The translations under genes were made by a program, and so were the position numbers. From Eleusine coracana subsp. coracana (taxonomy: Eukaryota; Streptophyta; Magnoliopsida; Poales; Poaceae), in the NCBI GenBank assembly GCA_032690845.1, contig CM064429.1:11502569-11566568 (forward strand): a stretch of 64,000 nt of DNA, given 5' to 3'. The first letter of the stretch is position 1, and the number at the start of each line of letters is the position of its first letter. The notes beneath the pieces are model-generated. The model worked only from the letters and a program-made list of their open reading frames with translations, was not told the origin of the DNA and searched no databases. This document shows positions 22,355 through 34,545 of this stretch, in pieces.

Positions 22355-22400
22355 CTAGATGAATCCCCGCATTGCTGCGGGAATCGATAGCTATTTTTAG
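22355..22400 (-). mobile_element. Helitron-like 3' terminus
   Basis: On the minus strand the hairpin CCCGCAGCAATGCGGG is followed by GATTCAT and CTAG, then T, as at a Helitron 3' end. The body would lie at higher coordinates; no convincing 5' TC end was found, so the extent is unknown. Confidence 0.5.
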
Positions 22401-22985
22401 ATCAGTGTTGGGTGATGAAGGATGGTAAATGGTAATCTAAAGTTGATATCTAAGCACCTGATTTTGTAGGAATAATTTGAGGTCCTTAAGCTAAGCATGT
22501 ACTACTGTCTCATTCTCATCTCTCCACTAACATCACGTGACATGAAAATTATGTTGAACTGTCTCATATGGACTACAAAACATGATTGCAACTGCTTAAA
22601 TTATGTTAGCCTTTTTTTTGCTTACAATGAAAATGAATAAAAAATGATATAAACACATGGTTCTCTCAGTAAGAGCCTCATAAATCTCCGTATGCGTTGC
22701 ATTGCAGCTTTTTCGGATAACCAAAGGAAAATTCTTGCTGAAGTTAGAACTTCAAACATGACAGAGAAAAATAAATGACCGTGTGTATGCATGGACATAA
22801 ATAAATGAAACAACATTCGGTGGTAACTTGTAATGCTAAAACTAACACACGATCAGGAAATCGAATTTGCATGTACGATGGTGTCTACATTTAGTCTAGG
22901 AAGCAAGTCGAGAGTTTGCATGATTTTTGTATGAAGGGAATAAAACGTACATGGGCAATTGTGCTGTGCCTCCACTACGTATAGC

Positions 22986-23520
22986 TACAGGTGTCCAAAC
23001 GGGCGGCCCGGCCCGCCTGGGCCTTAAAAGGCACGGGCATGTTTAATATAGGGCCAGCACGGCCCACAGGCCTTTTTGGGCCGTGCCGAGACAGTCCTAG
23101 GGCTCGACCTCCGGCCCATAGCACGGCATGAAATTGTCTAAATGTGTCGGGCCGGCCCACTAAGCATGATGGGTTGACTAAGAATGATGGCCCAATTAAA
23201 ATTGAGTGTGTTAAAATAAGGAAAATAAGATGCTAAAAATGGAAATTGAACTAGAGATCTCTTGGAAGAGAATAGATGATTTTACCACTGGACTAGAATG
23301 ACTTGTTGTATATAATAAAAATTATAATTCTATTAATATATTTCTAAACGGGCCGTGCCGTGCTGGCCTTGAGGCCTGCTCCTCGGCCTAGGCACGGCCC
23401 TTACCAACGGGTCGTGTCAGCATGGGCCCTAAAATCAGTGGGCCATGCCGGATTCGTGTCGTGCTTTTTTTTAAGGACTTCGTGCCAGCCCACTTGACCC
23501 GGCCTTTTTGGACAGCTCTA
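22986..23520. mobile_element. hAT-type MITE, GC-rich ends
   Basis: Terminal repeats TACAGGTGTCCAAA and TAGAGCTGTCCAAA (from the right end) with the 8-base duplication CGTATAGC at 22978-22985 and 23521-23528. The ends carry many GGGCC/GGCCC words; the middle is AT-rich. No transposase. Confidence 0.85.
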
Positions 23521-23611
23521 CGTATAGCTATAGCATGAAATCTGCACAAAACCAGAGAAGAGTAGTTAGGACTCCATTGCTTCATAAGAAAGCAAATAGA
23601 TCCGAGAGAGA

Positions 23612-24201
23612 GACTACGGGAAATCCATGATTTGCCAAGTGCTTCAAGCACTCGTGAAGGCCATAAAACACTCGGCAAAGAGGACACTACGTCCAAAGTA
23701 TCGGCAAAGTGCTCTTTCCCGAGTGTTTTTTATCCGGCACTCGATAAAGAATTTACCGAGTGGCAACATGGCACACGGTAAAAAAAAGTTCGGTGCAAAA
23801 CATCTTTGTCGAGTGTCCTATCAAACACACCCGACAATGTTTTCACTCTTTATTGAGTGTTATTGCAATTGCACTCAACAAAGAATGGTCACTTTACCAA
23901 GTGTCATGATCATTGCCCTCGACAAAGAATGATCACTTTGTCATGTGCATTCACTAACACTCGGTAAATAGTTGATGGCTGTTAGTCAACGATGCCGATT
24001 GGCTCACATGAGACTCACGTGAGCCTATTTGCCGAGTATCGGTATCATGTTTACCGAGTGTTTTCCCAATGGTACTCAGCAAAGGCTACAAGTTGTCGAG
24101 TGTCCTATTTTTATCGAGTGTTATATAGTGGACACTCGGCAAACGAGCTGTACATTCGGCAAACGTTGGGACACTCTGCAACAACCCGATTTCCCGTAGT
24201 G
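23612..24201. mobile_element. Non-autonomous CACTA element (590 bases)
   Basis: Starts GACTACGGGAAATC (first base changed from C) and ends GATTTCCCGTAGTG, flanked by AGA on both sides. Inside are more than ten 'actcggcaaa' or 'gccgagtg' words in both directions, the subterminal repeats expected for CACTA. No protein. Confidence 0.85.
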
Positions 24202-24640
24202 AGAGAGAGAGAGAGAACAAATGGCTAATATGGGCGCCTAAATTAAGCCCTTCACGTCACAGCTTTGTGCTTCCTGTTCATTGGTCTGAAATATATAGAG
24301 AGCAAAAATTGATTACGAAGGAAACCAAATAGGCAGCGTAGCACAGTGGAAACTAAACAGTAATACCGGCATTAGTGTTTATGCTTGTGAAAGACAAATA
24401 ACCGTTCAATGAATATACATGTCCGTGGAAGCAAATAATTTAATATATTAGTAACGTAAGTTGATGAGGTAGCAAAAGTAACCAATGCTTACTGCATGGA
24501 CAGACTGCGGTTATAGAGCTATATAAAGGAGCTATCAAGACAAAAGTTTCTTCTTTTGTACCAAGCGGGTAGTGATGGCGGAAGTAATTACTTGCGCAGT
24601 TGGTGCGGTTTGGAAGGGATGTTGCCGGATGGCTATTCTA

Positions 24641-25393
24641 AGACTAACTGCACTGGGGTACTCTAAAGTCACCTGCAGGACCAATATAGCGGACGACGAG
24701 CTGCACCGGGATCCTGTAAATGGAGCGCGAGCGGTAGCATGGGTCACGTTTACGCCAAATCCCACGGAGTAGCATTCCCACGCTACGCACTGCTGCTGTG
24801 GGACCCGCATGCCATCCGAAGGAAGGAGAAAGCCAGAGCGGGAGGAAGGAAGGAGGATGGCCGGGGCGCGGAGGGGGTCGGCAGGCGGCAGCCGGCGTTG
24901 GGGAAGAGGGCGGCGTGGAGGGGGCAGTGGTGGGGAAGAGGGCGGCGCGGAGGTGGCCGGATGGCGGCAGTCGGCGGTGAGGAAGAGGGCGGCAGAGGAG
25001 GAGAGGGTGGCGGCGCTTGGCTGCAGACGGCGGAGGAGGAGAGGGCGGTGGGGCTCGGCTGCGGGCAGCGGGGCGTGGCTGCGGGTAGGGCTCGAGGGCG
25101 CCAACGGGGAGAGAGGCGGGAGAGAGGGAGAGGGGAGGCGGGGAGCTTGGTGCCGGGAGAGAGGCAGTGGAAGAAAAGAGAGAGATTGGGAAGGGAGGAA
25201 AGAGAGGGGGGAGAGAAAAAAGGGAGGAAAGTGGCTGATGTGTGGGTCCCATATAGAGTTAGTTGGGATAGAGGATAAGATATAGAGTATGACGAGTGCG
25301 GAAAAATTTAATATAGAGGAAAGAATATTGCTGACTAGGAGAGAATATTTCTTTTAGATGATGGATTTAAAGTACCATGAGTGCGGTCAGTCT
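24641..25393. mobile_element. GC-rich TIR element, possibly MULE-like
   Basis: The left end 'agactaactgcactggggta' and the reversed right end 'agactgaccgcactcatggt' align over about 34 bases. The flanking 9-mers (gctattcta and actatatta) match at 6 of 9 bases, so the duplication is weak. The interior 24780-25240 is very GC- and purine-rich. The open frames there (Pro/Ser/Arg-rich on one strand, Gly/Arg-rich on the other) follow base composition and are not taken as genes. Confidence 0.4.
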
Positions 25394-25523
25394 ACTATAT
25401 TATAAGCTAATTAAAACAAAATAAATGGGTGGATGCCTCTGTTGTGAAGAAAAACTGATAGATTAATTATATTGCTCCTGACATACATGCATGGATGGAC
25501 ACATGTAAATTAGAGGTAAAGAT

Positions 25524-25770
25524 TGTTAGAGTATATTTGGTAGTTTAGATTATGTATCATAGATTGTCATATATATCCTCGGAGGTGCCTTGTCCTTTAA
25601 GTCATGTACTCTCATATGTTAGAGTATATTTGTTAGTTTAGATTATGTATCATAGACTGTCATATGTATTTTCGGAGGTGTCTTGTCTTCCAATTTATTT
25701 ACTCTCATATGTACCGGCCGAGAGACTCATTACAGTACATCATATTATTCCTCATCTATTCTCTCTAATA
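25524..25770. mobile_element. Short solo LTR with internal duplication
   Basis: Starts TGTTAGAG and ends CTCTAATA (CA changed to TA), with AAGAT at 25519-25523 and 25771-25775. The first half repeats with a 93-base period ('gttagagtatatttg' at 25525 and 25618). Likely a copia or TRIM LTR. Confidence 0.7.
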
Positions 25771-25781
25771 AAGATCTAACA

Positions 25782-26907
25782 ATGAAAAATAATTGAGGTG
25801 ATGTGGCGCAACGTGATCGCAGAGAATTAGAAGTTAGTGACTTATAGTGGGTTGCAATTCTAAAGATATATATACATTAGTATGCATAGTTTTACAGCTA
25901 TTTATTTCGATAGGTTGATATTTTCTTTGGTGGATTTAACTAAAGTTTTATTGTATCCTTCATATTTTTATTCTCTTGACTATTTTGATAGCTAAACTTT
26001 TTTTTTTAACTCACTCCTCTGTTAGAGGCTTGAAATTGTCCGTCCGTGACACTAATGAACAACTCTGCGTTAAATGATCATGCATTAAGCCATATTTTCC
26101 AAGTCCAACAAATGCATTTACTACCCCCCCCCCCCCACACACACACAAATAAACAAATGCATTTACTGGTGCACCCTCTTTGCATCATCACATTAGAAAA
26201 ACAAACTTTTTTGTGAAAAACAAACTTAATTCTGGAAATAGTTGGATTTGGCTTTCTAGTCACAGGAGACTGAATGATTTAAAATAATTCTTTCACTTAA
26301 ATTTGAAATTATTAGTAGTTTAATAATTAATATTGATTGGCATATACAATTTATATCAATTTGACTATATACAGTATAGGTGGAACGGAATAATTGGTGC
26401 ATGCCCCTATTGTTGCCTTGTGTTCCTTTCATGCATGGCTTCGTACATTTTTTGTGTTTTATTTTCATGTATATAAAAAATAGAACAACATTTTCCCCCT
26501 TTAAGATGGCTAGAGGTGTTGTTCGAGCAATTAGAGTCTGCACTTATAATAAGGTACGTCTGATTTCAGCATAGACAGCTGTTGAGAAGGAAACACAGAC
26601 TGGATATATGTGCAGTGGCATATATACTAGGACCGATAGAAAACAAAATATTGACATGTGACTGGACCATGATGCTACAGCTTTGCTCCTCATTCACCTG
26701 TATTTGGAGGCTTGGAGCATCGGACACAAAATACTAGGACCAATGATATATCTATATTTTTATGTATCTGACAAGAAGCATTTTATCCCCAATTATGAAT
26801 ATATAGTGTGATTCAAATATTTTGATCTGTTCAATCTCCAGAACATTCTGTTTCCAGTCTTTACCTTTCGGTTTCCCTTATCCATCCATGTCACACGATT
26901 TGCAAGT
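25782..26907. other. Intergenic DNA
   Basis: No gene recognised. Contains a C run followed by CA repeats (26126-26147). It adjoins the 3' end of the Rx_N pseudogene. Confidence 0.5.
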
Positions 26908-28391
26908 TCAGATGTAGTGCCGGACCGTTGGTGCTGCCTGCCTTTCCATTTCTTTCCGAATCCAGCTCAAGACCAAGCCTCGTAGCCGGGTGGGCGCATG
27001 TGCAACCCATGAGTTGAGGAAGTGAGCGACCATATGTGTGGCACTCTCCAGCTCCGGGTCTTGTAGTTGTACAAGCTTTCTTTTCCTGGATACCCTAAAA
27101 CTTCTCCGTGCATTTGGAGTGTCCATGCTTACCTTCTCAACCTGAATGTATGCGGTTCCATGTTTAGATCTCCAAAGCATTTGGTAGACTACCATTTCGA
27201 TATATTTGTGGAAGTAATCCATCGCCTTTGGCAGCATGGTCTCTTTCAGTTCTTCCAAGGTAATGTCTGTGTATGAGGAATGTTGCTCCTCACCATAGAC
27301 CCCATCCACTGCTGTACTTCTATACACAGGCAGCATGTCTTCTCTGGAGAACCATGAAGTGTGTAAAGGAGTCCAACTTGCACATGTGGAGAATCTTGTA
27401 AAGAATTTTTGCATTCAGACAGTGACGCCCTCTGTTTATTGTACTCGATGCATGAGACTTTAGCATCGCCTAATCCTTCTATGGATAGATTGCTAGTGCG
27501 ATGAAGCTTATTCTGATCATGTTGCTTGCAACATAATGGGTCTGGGCGAAACCATTGAGTGCTAAAGCTATGAAGACTGTCCCAGTGGATTAAATCAACA
27601 CATGGCATCCACGAGAAGTCCTGTGTTGGTAGTTCAAAAAGTTCTTGCTTAATAATTTCAATTGTAGACTGGAAATGAGGGGGGAATAACTGCAAGCACT
27701 TAATTACTATCCCAACTATGTCTGTATGTTCTGAAATTTGTAGCATTACACCAAGGAAAAAGTTTTTCTCCGGTGCATTGCCATATTTATGGATAATTTT
27801 CAGGGTAGCCTCTATCCCATGGTCAGCAGTTCTGTAGGGCACCAACCATAGTAGAAATGAAGGATGCCCATTTCCACGAAGGATCTTATGATGCAGTTGC
27901 TTTCCAGCAAATAGGTGTTTGACAAGGGAGTCAAAGGGCATGTGATGGCATGGTGTACCACCGACCTCCATGAATCTCAGAAACTCAGTAGCACCATCGG
28001 CATACCACTCAAATCGTCGAACAATAGATCCGTCCGAATCATTGTTGTTACTAAAGGCAGAGAAAAGCATGCGTTATCCGTTTAGAAAAAGATGCATTCC
28101 TCACCTCCTGTTCCATCCGTTCTTCTTCTAGTATTCTCTGCTTGCATTTGTGCAGGGTGACATCACAGTCTTGAGCAGCTCGTTTCAGCTTCTTGCGCCA
28201 ACGTAACAATGATGAATCAGTGATCAGCCACTTATTGGATATCTCAAGAGCAGCCTCCAGCTTAATGTGCGCCATCTCCAGCCTCTCCATGCTTTCATGG
28301 GCATTCGATTTGCCCTCAGACTTGTGGATAAGGCCAGTTAGATTTGGCTAACTGTCTCCTGGACAACTGCAGAACCGATCATCTCTGCCAT
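26908..28391 (-). pseudogene. Rx_N-domain (NLR-like) gene without NB-ARC, broken
   Basis: Three consecutive minus-strand segments read as one grass protein related to the Rx_N coiled-coil domain of disease-resistance proteins. The start ATG at 28391 gives 'MAEMIGSAVVQETVSQI', then a stop (28338-28340) and a one-base deletion. Next comes 'ALEISNKWLITDSSLLRWRK' (28290-28051), a shift near 28070, then 'VRRFEWYADGATEFLRFMEV' with 'DFSWMPCVDLIHWDSLHS' (28070-27350), a shift near 27340 and 'EEQHSSYTDITLEELKETML' to the end at 26908. The family is Poaceae-specific as far as I recall and lacks NB-ARC and LRR. Three lesions make it a pseudogene, although re-initiation at 28290 could give a short product. 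Confidence 0.72.
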
Positions 28392-28767
28392 TTAGGAAGA
28401 TTCAAGCAATTCTATCGTCCGTTCCCTGCTCGAAATGTGAGACAGAATAAGACGATATTTATAGGACGGGATTACAGAGCAGTGCAGTACTAGCATATGA
28501 GAAATTTCAATTTGCTGAACTGGATTTCTAGCATGAAGGAACAATTTTGGATCAAAAGTAAATATTTAGCGTACCTGCTGTAAGATGGTGCACTGAAGGA
28601 AGTACTGAAGCTTTCCTGAGCATAGAGATATATTGCAGAGTAGAGTGGTGAACTGCAAGGTCCATTGAATGGTACGAGGGGCGGGTTGGAATCGGCCTGC
28701 CTTTTTTTTTTTACTTCATCTCCCTCAAAGGAAACTTGTTCCATTATCTAAAAAAAATCTCCCTTAA
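28392..28767. other. Upstream region of the Rx_N pseudogene
   Basis: No supported gene. Contains a T run (28690-28703). Confidence 0.4.
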
Positions 28768-31700
28768 AGCAAGTATAATGATGTACTCTCATAGATTATC
28801 TTTGATCTAATTATATAGACACCCATAAATCGCTTGGACTTTGAGATTTCCACTCATAAGAGGTTTTTCCTGTAAATCCCCCCCCCCCCCCCTCCCAATT
28901 ATATCTTGTTGTAAAAACCACTCTAGTTTGTGACATCCCCTCCGGGATGAACCAGGATCGTGTACAGGAGAACACTCGATGAAACGAGTTACAACAGCAC
29001 ATACATTCATACAAGCTCAAATAGATTACATCATGATATAATATAATCAAGTTTTCAAAAGGACAAGCAAAAGTTTCACAGCGGAGAAACATTTATTACA
29101 ACAAAGATTTAAAAACTTAACAGAAGTTTGTTCGTTGTTTAAAACCAAGTTTGAAACCACGTCTATCTAGCTCATTCTCGAAGACACGCCTAGTCTTCTA
29201 CTCTTCCGGAGACGGGATGCGTTCCCACTGAAGAGAACCTCCCTCCGACAGTTGTCCTTCCTCTGGCATGTCTTCTGACCATCCGTAAGAGCTTGGCTCA
29301 CCACCTAAGAATAAAATAATTCGAACAAACCCTGAGTATCTAATATACTCCGCAAGACTGACACGTCAACATGGCTCGCTAAGGCCGACACCTAGAATGC
29401 TTAGGCCTTTGGCTGGTGGATTGACTCTGACTTACGAAAAACAGCACTTACTAGTGGATAAGTATTTTCAAATTTTAGCTCAAGATTATGTTCATTAATA
29501 GTAAGGTTTGCATCCTGCAACTATTTGCAATCATAAATAATCAAGCCAATCTAAATAATTTTAAATAATCCTTCTCCTTCTCGTTACTCTCGATTATCTC
29601 CGTTCGCGTCAAGCGAACAAGCGGTACTCATTGCTGCGAGGGACAGCGATTCAAATCAATTTCTACCAGCTGGGTAAAATCCAACTACATGACATATACG
29701 CACCGCATTGGTCATATATGACAACTTTTTCCACTAACCCCAACCAGAGGTCGATCCGTTTCCAACTCCCCCAGGAATATGGGGACCCCACTAGATACCC
29801 GTCCCAGACGTTATCCATGGACGACCACCATTTCCCTCCCGTGAGACTTCAATCTCACTAGCAGCCAGAAAAAGAAAGTTGGATACGTCCTACCACTGAG
29901 GTAGTTATGGTACATCAGCTTACTGGGTCCCATATACCAGCATATAGACGGTACTGTTCAATACTTGTTCACGGAGCCGCCAACGGTTTGGTCCTAATTT
30001 GACACGGACGGGGCTACCACCTTGCAAGACCCAGTCTTTGCCCTTTCCTCTACGGGGCCCGTCCAGTCTCATCATCATCATCATCAACTTTTATTTAATT
30101 CTCAAAGGTCTCAAACAACTTAAAGCCTCCATGCTTTAAGATCATCCTATGCAGTGCTACCGACAATCCTACGACATAAGCATAGCGCCTATCGTGCTAT
30201 CTGTACCTGTATAGGGTAAAAACATCATAGGATGCGGTAGTGATGCAGGTGGGTGTCAATCAATTCCTGGAACCTAATGCACAAGCATGACTCGACTGAC
30301 TGTGATAAAAGAAAGAATTTAAAAATATAGGTGGGATGCACCGGGGCTTGCCTTGGGGTTCGTTCGGATATGATGATTTAGGTGCGGGAGCGGTCTCGAT
30401 AATTACCACCTCGGGCCCACAATCAACAGACGGCTCGACGATCTCGGGTCCTATACGATTCATCGGCACGTCGCAAGTTAGTATCAACGATGCATGAAAT
30501 ATGACATGCAATGCAATGAAAATGATGATGCAATAGAATATTTAGCCTAAGAATTTTAATTACTCTTGTCTGAAGTATTTCCTTCAACATAAGAGTAATT
30601 AAGTTCATTAATGACAAGGGTTTAACATGTTTTAATTCAAATTAATATCCCTTAATTACCCCATTTAAACATAAAATAACTTCATTAACAAAATAAATAT
30701 TAACTTAGAAAATAAATTAATTAACAATTAAAAGATAATTCATAAACTTAATTAAATACTTGAAAATCATATAAATTAAATATTAAATTTTATTTCGTAA
30801 AGTGGTAGAGGAATTTATTTGAAACCTAACAAAATTAATTCCAAGATTTTGGGAAGTCTAATTTATTTACTAGGTTTTATTTAAACTCTGAAATTAAATT
30901 TAAATAAAAAACCTCGGAAAAGAAATGAATAAAAGAAAAGACTCGATTTTGACCTCTTGGGCCTTCGGGTAGCCCAGCTGCTACTGGGCTTGGTCCAACA
31001 GCGCTGTGACATGGCGCGGGAGCACGGCCCAGCAGCACTAACGCGCGCGCGTGCCAACGACTCGGCCTGCCGGCCCAATCGCGCGGTCTTGGCCCAGCAT
31101 CAAGGAACGCTCAAGCTCGCGTGCGCGCGTTCGTGCGGCGACTCTGCCGCCGGAGCTCGAGCTTGTTCTCAAGCTCGGCTCGGCCAGCTAACGCGGAGAA
31201 GGGGCGGCGGTACTAGCAAATGGCAGAGGAGAAAAGGCTACGGCGATGAGCAGGCTCATCGGAGCAACAACGATGGCGGCCGGTGGCGGTGTGGGCTCGG
31301 CAACGGCGGCGGGGAAGAACGTGGAGCAGAGAATCATTCGGGGTCCAAATCAAGTGGACAAAGTTCAAATGGAGGGGTAATCAAGCTAAAAACCTTCCGT
31401 TGCAAGGAATTTGATTATAGTTGGGAGTAGAAATTGAATTAGAGGGAAAGGCGGAAAGAGGTCATCGGTGCTCACCGAACCAAACGACGGCTCCTCGTCG
31501 CGGTCTTCAACGGGAGACGATGCTGGACGACCGAAGTGGGATACTGGGAGTATTGCGCGGCGAAGAGGGGTGTTGGCCGGGAGGTCGACGGCGAAAAGCA
31601 GGCGAAGCCCGGTCGGCGGTGGCGGCAGAAAAAACAGAGGAGGCGGGAGCGAGATGAGAGAAATCGAGTGAGAGAGAAAAGAAGCAACGGAGAGGAGTCG

Positions 31701-32460
31701 GTAAAAGTCACTCCCCGAGTGACAGCGGCGACGGCGGGCCCTGCAGCGCTGCGTGGCGCCTCCGGCGCTCGCGCTCGCGCCAGCGCTGCCCCGGCATAGG
31801 CGGTGCGTGGTGGAGAGAGCCAGAGGCTGACGGGTGGGGCCGGTGGGTCCCACTGACAGTAAAGGTAATTAATTTTTTTTTAAACCAGAAATGTCACATA
31901 GTTGGCACACGTTTAATTGATTTTATATGTTGTTACTAATATAAATATAAAACAAACTAAATTAAATAAATCTAATTCATCTTATTTTTACAAAAATGTG
32001 TCAAATCTCAAACTTTGTGAGACATCGTTCAAACTCCAAATTATCATTTTTTCCTACATATTTTCTAAAAAAAGTATGAAGAGTTATATCTTTAAAAATT
32101 GATATGTTTAATAAGAACATCATTAATTGGTCTAAATGAACAAAAACATGTTAAATGAATTAAACATGTGCAAACTAGAGTGGTTTTTGCAACAAAATTG
32201 AGTGGGTGATTGGGGATATTCAACAAAATGACTTATGGATGGAAATCTTAAATTTCATGTAACTTATAGGATGACTATTTATCATATCACTCATATAACA
32301 TATGGTCTTTTTAGTTCTGTATTGATTAATAATTCTTAAATAATGGATATAAAAAAGAATATTTATGAGTTGTTTTTTCTCTCATCGCACTCTTCCTTTT
32401 TCATATCATGAAAAATACTATATGACACTACATGAGACAAACTAGTATTGTACCTGCTCT
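28768..32460. mobile_element. MITE split by a solo LTR
   Basis: Left arm 28768-28928 and right arm 31904-32460 are inverted relatives. 'ttgttgtaaaaaccactctag' (28902) matches the reverse of 32171-32194, 'gagatttccactcataag' (28844) matches the reverse of 32232-32253, and the ends 'agcaagtataatg' and 'cattgtacctgct'-like pair. Without the LTR the MITE is about 0.72 kb. A similar end, 'gagcaaggctaataatatcg', occurs alone at 32972. Confidence 0.6.
28929..31898. mobile_element. Large solo LTR (2.97 kb), probably gypsy
   Basis: Starts TGTGACATCCCC and ends AATGTCACA with TAGTT on both sides (28924-28928 and 31899-31903). No gag or pol. A GC-rich part (30950-31800) produces spurious Arg-, Gly- and Pro-rich frames. 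Its length and TGTGACATCC start resemble Tekay/Del-type chromovirus LTRs; the family name is inference. Confidence 0.82.
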
Positions 32461-32599
32461 TGAAGACATAGTTTTATTTAAACTTACTTAAAAACATTAA
32501 GAGAATATATAATTCACGACAGTCTGATCAGTGATGTCTACATGTAATTGTCCAACAGGCATAAAGTTCCTTTTTAGAAAATGAACTAAAATGAAAAAA

Positions 32600-32860
32600 A
32601 AAAAGGTCAGTGGGTTGTTGGGTAACTGGCAAGGACGGACAACAAAGTAAAACACGATCTTCGAACATCTTTTCATCTATGCATAGGTGTACACAGGGAA
32701 CTCAGCAAAGTCTTTGTCTTCGAGTAGTATCAGAAGAAAGACATCCTATAGGTTGCTGGGTAACTGGCAAGGACCGGACAACAAAGTAAAAGACCTTCGG
32801 CCATCTTTTCATCTATGCATAGTACAGGAAACATAACAAAGTCTTTGTCTAATTGTCTTT
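32600..32860. repeat. Tandem duplication, about 125-base unit
   Basis: 'gggtaactggcaaggac' occurs at 32637 and 32758, and each copy continues into 'catcttttcatctatgcata' and 'caaagtctttgtct'. No gene in or near it. Confidence 0.85.
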
Positions 32861-33411
32861 GCGCATGTGTATCAGAAGAACGAGACATCCTATTGTTGTC
32901 CAATAACAATTACTCATACGGCCAAATCTTTGGGTATTTTGCCTGAATAAATTTCCATGGCTATCACCATTTAGAGCAAGGCTAATAATATCGTCAGCTG
33001 CTGGCCTGATATTCATGCCACATCAGCGAAAGGAAACACTCATATAATAGGTTGGCGACTAGATCGGCTATTACCTTCTCTATTAAAGATATAGTATTTA
33101 ATGTTCCTTGCATGTGTGCAGTACCCATTGGTTGGAGAGAGGAAACACTGGCTCTTATACTCATCTTCGACTAGAAGCAGACGTATTTGCCTTGGAGCAC
33201 GTGATTCAGCTAGCGACTCGTCAACAGCCGACTCTCTTCCCTTTCCCCAGTTCTCACTTCCACGTATGAATTTGATGATCTGGAAAACCTTATAGCCAGC
33301 TGACTAAAACTTATAATACCTTCTCTTAAGAAACAAGCTCTATATGATGGGTAATGAGACTCTCTAGTGACGAGCATCGGAACCAACACTGTAAATGGCC
33401 TATATCTAGCT
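32861..33411. other. Intergenic DNA
   Basis: Nothing supported except a MITE-like end at 32972. Confidence 0.4.
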
Positions 33412-33682
33412 AAGGCCTTGTTCGGTTCGGCCGGAATGGGCCGAAACGAGGCCCATTCCATGCGGAATGAATTGGCCCAGAACCAAATCGTTTGTGTTGA
33501 AAAAAACATGTTCGGTTACTGCCGGTCCAAAATGAAATAGGATCCATTTTAATTATTTCATATAGTTTATGATCCGGATTGATTCTCCACCTTTTGAGAT
33601 CCAGAATGAAAATAACTGAATCACTTATTCTTAGTCCAGAATAATTCTTGGGCTAGTCCAATCAGCTGGAAACGAAAGGCCT
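33412..33682. mobile_element. MITE candidate, AAGGCCTTGTTCGG ends
   Basis: Left end AAGGCCTTGTTCGGTT, reversed right end CAGGCCTTTCGTTTCC; interior AT-rich around 33540. The same GGCCTTGTTTGG start is found in the element between the eIF3e genes (39391). Target duplication not clear. Confidence 0.45.
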
Positions 33683-34545
33683 GAAGGATTTCTAGACGTT
33701 GGTAGTGAGGGAACCAGGACAGGATGGGCCCTGGCCCACCTTGAAAATCGGTCATCGTAGCGCTAGTCAAAGGCTTGGAGCATTGGTACAGGAATCCGTC
33801 AAATCCCTTGGAGCTAGAGGAGGACCGTGCCAACCATTTTGCCTTCTCTAGCTAGTGCAACTTTTTTATCGTCCCATGCATTCCCTGCCTGTTGTTTCTT
33901 GCTTGATGCTGGTTGGGGTAAATACAATCATATATACACAACACCTTTTTTTGGTAACCTTTTACACATAATCATTATAGATTTTTTTTTAAACAAATGG
34001 GCTCAATAATAAGATGTAGAAATTCTTACACTATATTTGGCTGGAATGCTACATGTCTTTGCACGCACAAGGTGTAACTAAAGGAAAGCAGAAAATCTTA
34101 CAAATCAAATGTAGGCAGAGAGGTCGGTCCATAGCTATATTATCCATCAATTTAAAACCCGATAGTTTATAATCTTCAACATAGATGCAGCAAGCACATA
34201 ATTAGATGGCTGGTATGAGCTTCATCGTCACTAAAATGTTACAATTTCTTTTTAAAACAGCCTTGACTATATCAGAATTATTAAAACGTGAAGAAAGATG
34301 GAGGTATAGCAAAAGAAAACTGCATCAAAGTAGAATTTTGGTACTTGCATTGTAGTTTTACTCTAAAAATTATTGTGTTTGAATACTCTTGTAAGAGCTT
34401 TTGTACTTGTACTTCAAATTTGTGGTATAGGAAAAAAAAATTAGCGGCCCGCCCTAGCTTTGGATCCTAGCTCCGCTGCTAGGCGTTGGCCTCCTAATTA
34501 TATGCGGGTTGAATGAGCTCTAGGATATATTTCTTGGGTTTAGGT
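33683..34545. other. Intergenic DNA
   Basis: No gene or element recognised. Confidence 0.4.

Noticed and set aside
24535..25285. Pro/Ser/Arg-rich and Gly/Arg-rich ORFs up to 202 residues on both strands
   Set aside because: Overlapping frames on both strands in a purine-rich GC island; composition, not coding, explains them.
28091..28104. C and G homopolymer runs (28878-28894, 26127-26137, 48719-48746) as functional G-quadruplex sites
   Set aside because: The run at 48719 is a variant of the G tract common at Sirevirus LTR starts, the others are simple repeats; lengths may be assembly artefacts.
30957..31853. ORFs of 155-157 residues in the large solo LTR
   Set aside because: Both strands are open because of high GC; no domain, and they lie within an LTR.
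28929..31898. Complete LTR retrotransposon
   Set aside because: No two direct LTRs, no primer site and no gag or pol between the TAGTT duplications.
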